Origin: DATFPQ01 sp035264765 | Lineage (GTDB): Bacteria; Actinomycetota; Actinomycetes; Actinomycetales; Angustibacteraceae | Direction of reading: 5' to 3' | Length of the DNA stretch: 15,581 bases | Assembly (NCBI GenBank): GCA_035264765.1 | Contig: DATFPQ010000011.1 | Span: 1 to 15,581, forward strand | Shown: positions 13,136 through 15,581 of the stretch, piece after piece | Layout: the number at the start of each line of letters is the position of its first letter | How positions within the stretch are numbered: the first letter of the stretch is position 1 | Notes under the pieces: model-generated | Database searches by the model: none | Seen by the model: only the letters and a program-made list of their open reading frames with translations | What the model was told of the DNA's origin: nothing | Program-made: the position numbers and the translations under genes

Positions 13136-13456
13136 CGTCCGGCCAGTGAACGGGGACGCGCCTGCCGGTACGAGTGTGAGCCGGGGGACGACGACAGCAC
13201 GGGCCGCGGCCGAGCTGCCGGCGCGGGTGGCGGCCGGGCTGGCGGCGCGGGTGGCGGCCGGGCTGGCGGCGCGGCTGGCGGCCGGGGTGCCGACGGTCGC
13301 TAGGCGGACGACGGTGGCCTGCTCGGGCAGCGGGCGGCCCAGGACGGCGTCGGCGAGCCGGTGACGCCCGGCGTACCCGCGGCCGACCATCGCGGTCGCC
13401 ACCGAGACGAGCAGCCGCCAGCGCCAGGAGCGCCCACCACGATGCGTACCGGTCAC
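13121..13456 (-). CDS. Hypothetical basic, Ala-rich protein (probable)
   Basis: An ORF of 111 aa, starting MTGTHRGGRSWRWRLLVSVA. I do not recognise it. The N-terminal half (to about residue 55, PLPEQATVVRLATVG) has normal-looking composition and strong third-position GC. The middle is Ala/Ser/Pro-rich and encoded by a 24-bp tandem repeat. The C-terminus is Arg/Pro-rich. TAGACT (13465-13470) lies 8 bases before the GTG start and would serve as a leaderless -10 box. Plus-strand frames across the same repeat are also open, so coding is likely but not certain. It is divergent from the DUF1684 gene. Confidence 0.42.
   Translation of the reverse strand: MTGTHRGGRSWRWRLLVSVATAMVGRGYAGRHRLADAVLGRPLPEQATVVRLATVGTPAASRAASPAATRAASPAATRAGSSAAARAVVVPRLTLVPAGASPFTGRTPHRA
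13215..13286. repeat. Three 24-bp tandem repeats
   Basis: Units of the form CTGGCGGCGCGGGTGGCGGC plus CGGG at 13215-13238, 13239-13262 and 13263-13286, with one base change in each of the outer units. The length is a multiple of 3, so copy-number change keeps the frame. On minus it encodes alternating Ala-rich octapeptides (ASPAATRA-like) of the hypothetical protein. Confidence 0.85.
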
Positions 13457-13464
13457 AGCGCCGG

Positions 13465-13470
13465 AGTCTA
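13465..13470 (-). promoter_or_regulatory. Possible -10 box of the Ala-rich ORF
   Basis: TAGACT on minus, 8 bases before the GTG at 13454-13456, fits the TANNNT leaderless pattern seen elsewhere in the window. It supports, but does not prove, that the minus-strand ORF is expressed. Confidence 0.35.
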
Positions 13471-13520
13471 GGGCGCCCACGGCGTCGGCCGCCGTGCTCG
13501 CGCCCCGGCGTGTCGCGGCG

Positions 13521-13642
13521 CCGTACTCGCCCCCACGCCGTACTCACCAACCACGCCGTTGCTCCCGAGGAACGCCGACCTCCACCCCCTCGGGACCGCG
13601 AAATGGCGCTGCTCAGGAGCAATGGCGCTGCTCGTGAGCAAG
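13521..13642. repeat. Second cluster of the 19-bp repeat, inverted arrangement
   Basis: GTTGCTCCCGAGGAACGCC (13558-13576) differs at 2 of 19 positions from the reverse complement of the unit at 7509-7527. Two tandem copies in the other orientation follow: GGCGCTGCTCAGGAGCAAT (13605-13623) and GGCGCTGCTCGTGAGCAAG (13624-13642). Weaker echoes (CCGTACTCGCC, CCGTACTCACC) precede at about 13521 and 13538. The layout, forward copy then tandem reverse copies, mirrors the cluster at 7443-7565. Here it lies upstream of the DUF1684 gene instead of between converging genes. Confidence 0.82.
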
Positions 13643-13692
13643 GCGGGACGTCGGGGACGCCGGGGCGCAGGACGGCGTGCGATGCTGCGGGA

Positions 13693-14355
13693 GTGCCGGA
13701 GCCGGACGTCGAGACCACGCTGGACGTGCTGGACTGGCGCCGCCGGACGCATGACCTCTACCGCGCGGTCCGGGCCGCGGACGACCCGGCCGCCGCCCAC
13801 GCCCTGTGGTGCGAGGGCCGCAACGACCTCTTCGCCCGGCATCCGGCGTCGCCGCTGCCGCCCGAGCACCGGGCCGCCTTCCCCGGCCTGGCGGTCGCCC
13901 CCTACGACGATGCGTACCGGCTCGAGGCCGCCGTCGAGCCGGTCGAACCCAAGGAGCCGGGGGACGCCGCCGACACCTTCGACGCAGACACCGGCACCGA
14001 CGGCGTCGTGCCGTTCCGCCGGCTCGGGCGCGTACGCCTCGCCGTGCCCGGCGGCGACGTCACACTCGACGTCTGGCGGCTCGCGTCGTACGCCGGCGGG
14101 CTGTTCCTGCCGGTGCGCGACGGCACGAGCGGCGGCCCGAGCTACGGCGGCGGTCGGTACCTGCTCGACACCGTTAAGGGCGCCGACCTCGGACCGGGCC
14201 GGGCGCCCGGCACCGTGGTCGTCGACCTCAACTTCGCCTACAACCCGTCCTGCGCGTATGAACCGTCCTGGGCCTGCCCACTGGCGCCGCTCGGCAACCG
14301 GACCGCGGTGCCGCTGCCGATCGGCGAGCAGCACCGCGGCCCCTGGGTGCACTGA
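13693..14355 (+). CDS. DUF1684 family protein
   Basis: A 220-aa soluble protein. The N-terminal region LDWRRRTHDLYRAVRAADD and AHALWCEGRNDLFARHPASPL (about 10-55) matches the family opening WRxxRxxxfxxHPxSPL. The C-terminal signature runs GGRYLLDTVKGADLG, VVDLNFAYNPSCAY and WACPLAPLGNRTAVPLPIGE. These clusters (G-R-Y-L-L-D-x-x-K-G and N-P-S-C-A-Y) are diagnostic for DUF1684, whose biochemical function is unknown. Length is typical for the shorter members. The GTG start is 6 bases after GATGCT (13681-13686), a weak leaderless -10 candidate; the frame is open further upstream through the repeat cluster, but homology starts near residue 8. Convergent with allophanate hydrolase, 11 bp apart. Confidence 0.85.
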   Translation: MPEPDVETTLDVLDWRRRTHDLYRAVRAADDPAAAHALWCEGRNDLFARHPASPLPPEHRAAFPGLAVAPYDDAYRLEAAVEPVEPKEPGDAADTFDADTGTDGVVPFRRLGRVRLAVPGGDVTLDVWRLASYAGGLFLPVRDGTSGGPSYGGGRYLLDTVKGADLGPGRAPGTVVVDLNFAYNPSCAYEPSWACPLAPLGNRTAVPLPIGEQHRGPWVH

Positions 14356-14366
14356 GCCATAAGCAG

Positions 14367-15581
14367 TCAGCCCGGCACCGGCTGCTCGGCCGCCAGCGCG
14401 AGCAGCCAGTCGCCGTACTCGCTGATGTCGCGACCGGTCGCCACAGCCACGGCGTCGCAGGAGAACCCGGCCGACCACGAGCCGTCGTCCAGCTCGACTG
14501 CGCCGAGCTGCATCGGTGCGGGCAGCTCGGCCAGGAACGACCCGAGCGCCGCCTCCGACAGCAGCCAGCGCTCACCCACGATCGAGACCCCGTCCGGGGC
14601 GCGGACCAGCCCGGGCTTCGGCGGTGCGGTGTCGAGCCGGAACAGCCGGTACGACGGCGCGGTGCGCACCTGGCCCGCACAGACGGCACCGCGCCGCTCC
14701 AGCTCGTGCACCAGCGGCTGCCCACGCCGGTGCGCGCCGACCACGACGAGCGGCACGGCCGGCGCACCGGCTGCCACGGGCCAGGGCACCCGCGGCGAGA
14801 GCGGCCTCGCGACGCCGGTCGCGAACAAGGGCGGCGGCGCGGCCGGCACCAGCACCCGCCGCGCCACGTCGGCGACGAGGGCGTCGGCGAACGGACGCCC
14901 CAGGACGGTGACGCCGAACTGCGAGCCGTCGTCCACCGACCCGGCCGGCACCGCCACCGCGCACAGGTCGAACAGGTTGCAGAAGTTGGTGTACGTGCCC
15001 ATCCGCGAGTTGACGCCGACCGGGTCCGCCCCGACCTCCGCCAGGGTCGGGTGCTCCGGAGCCGTGGGGACGACCAAAGCGTCGATGCCATCCAGCGAGG
15101 CGAGGGCGACCGCTCGCAGCGACTCCAGCCGGGCACTGTCGCGCACGTAGCGGCTCGCGGGCACCGTCCCGGCCGCGCCGATGATGCCGCCGACGACCGG
15201 GTCGACGGCGTCGCGGTGGGCGTCGACGAACTCCCCGACCGCCGCGTGCCGCTCGGCCACCAGCCCACCGTCGTAGAGGAGCCGGGCCGCCTCGAGAAAG
15301 GGGCCGAGGTCGACGGGGACCACCTGGATGCCGTCGGCGTCCATCCGGTCCACCACCCGGGCGAAGGCTTCCGCCCAGCCCGGCGCGAGCCCGGGAAGGT
15401 CCCGCGGAACCGCGACGCGCGGCGCCCCCGGTGCGCCGAGCGGGGCGTCGGACGGCCACGCACGGGCGCTGCCGGCCATGATCCCCATCGCCACCTCGGC
15501 GGTGGGCAGGTCGCGCGCGAAGACCGTCACGCAGTCCCACGATCGACACGCGGGCACGACCCCATCGACCGGCACGACGCC
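14367..15581 (-). CDS. atzF: Allophanate hydrolase (partial, N-terminus outside window)
   Basis: Cleaves allophanate to ammonia and CO2, the second step of ATP-dependent urea degradation (with urea carboxylase) and of s-triazine or biuret use. The 404 visible residues start inside the amidase-signature domain at GVVPACRSWDCVTVFA, a typical AtzF block. The domain runs to about residue 235 of the visible part (VNSRMGTYTNFCNLFDLCAVAVPAG). The C-terminal allophanate hydrolase domain follows (VPLVVVGAHRRGQPLVHEL, YRLFRLD, KPGLVR, ISEYGDWLLAL). The catalytic Lys-Ser-Ser residues lie in the missing N-terminal third, so activity cannot be judged. Normal length is about 550-620 aa. A urea carboxylase gene would be expected upstream, beyond the window. 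Confidence 0.93.
   Translation of the reverse strand, partial: GVVPVDGVVPACRSWDCVTVFARDLPTAEVAMGIMAGSARAWPSDAPLGAPGAPRVAVPRDLPGLAPGWAEAFARVVDRMDADGIQVVPVDLGPFLEAARLLYDGGLVAERHAAVGEFVDAHRDAVDPVVGGIIGAAGTVPASRYVRDSARLESLRAVALASLDGIDALVVPTAPEHPTLAEVGADPVGVNSRMGTYTNFCNLFDLCAVAVPAGSVDDGSQFGVTVLGRPFADALVADVARRVLVPAAPPPLFATGVARPLSPRVPWPVAAGAPAVPLVVVGAHRRGQPLVHELERRGAVCAGQVRTAPSYRLFRLDTAPPKPGLVRAPDGVSIVGERWLLSEAALGSFLAELPAPMQLGAVELDDGSWSAGFSCDAVAVATGRDISEYGDWLLALAAEQPVPG

Noticed and set aside
13113..13364. Plus-strand Ala-rich ORF across the 24-bp repeats
   Set aside because: Only the repeat makes it look protein-like; outside it the codons are poor, whereas the minus frame has GC-rich third positions throughout and a -10 box before its start.

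Overview
The window is very GC-rich and comes from an actinobacterium. Evidence: an Lsr2 nucleoid protein, an ANTAR-only regulator, bacterial NHEJ with a split LigD, DUF2520-PanC, many GTG starts, GTGA stop/start overlaps, and several -10 hexamers 6-8 bases from a start codon (leaderless style). The genus cannot be fixed from sequence alone. From memory, the set lsr2 / panC / DUF2520 / PH-domain pair / MidA-like methyltransferase / lone nuoD resembles a Streptomyces-type neighbourhood.

Layout. (1) 1-2683: NHEJ genes. ku (minus, 3' end cut by the window) diverges from an ATP-dependent DNA ligase and a LigD-type polymerase on plus. The ku/ligase spacer holds a perfect 18-bp palindrome. (2) 2733-3218: a 13-bp-stem terminator shared by ligD-pol and the convergent lsr2, which has a recognisable promoter. 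(3) 3219-5610: about 300 bases of repeat-bearing spacer, then a minus-strand operon DUF2520 > panC > a 53-aa membrane protein. (4) 5665-7437: two plus-strand methyltransferase genes; the second is a MidA/NDUFAF7 homologue. (5) 7438-7576: spacer with a cluster of 19-bp repeats. (6) 7577-11216: minus-strand ANTAR > PH protein > large PH protein > cytochrome P450; the last three genes are joined by GTGA overlaps. (7) 11412-13027: plus-strand YkvA/DUF1232 membrane protein overlapping an orphan nuoD-like gene. (8) 13028-13692: short tandem repeats, a probable Ala-rich ORF on minus and a second cluster of the 19-bp repeat. (9) 13693-15581: a DUF1684 protein (plus) convergent with an allophanate hydrolase (minus, N-terminus outside the window).

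How the genes fit together. Ku, ligase and polymerase form a nuclease-less NHEJ kit. PanC makes pantothenate, and its partner is an NADP-binding-type DUF2520 protein. The most interesting part is the pairing of a MidA-type protein arginine methyltransferase with an orphan NuoD paralogue. That paralogue keeps the arginine NDUFAF7 methylates in mitochondrial NDUFS2, but its quinone-binding Tyr is Trp and its buried Asp is Glu. A P450 tied by translational coupling to two membrane PH-domain proteins lies between them. Together these suggest an uncharacterised actinobacterial membrane or redox system; this is inference, not demonstrated.
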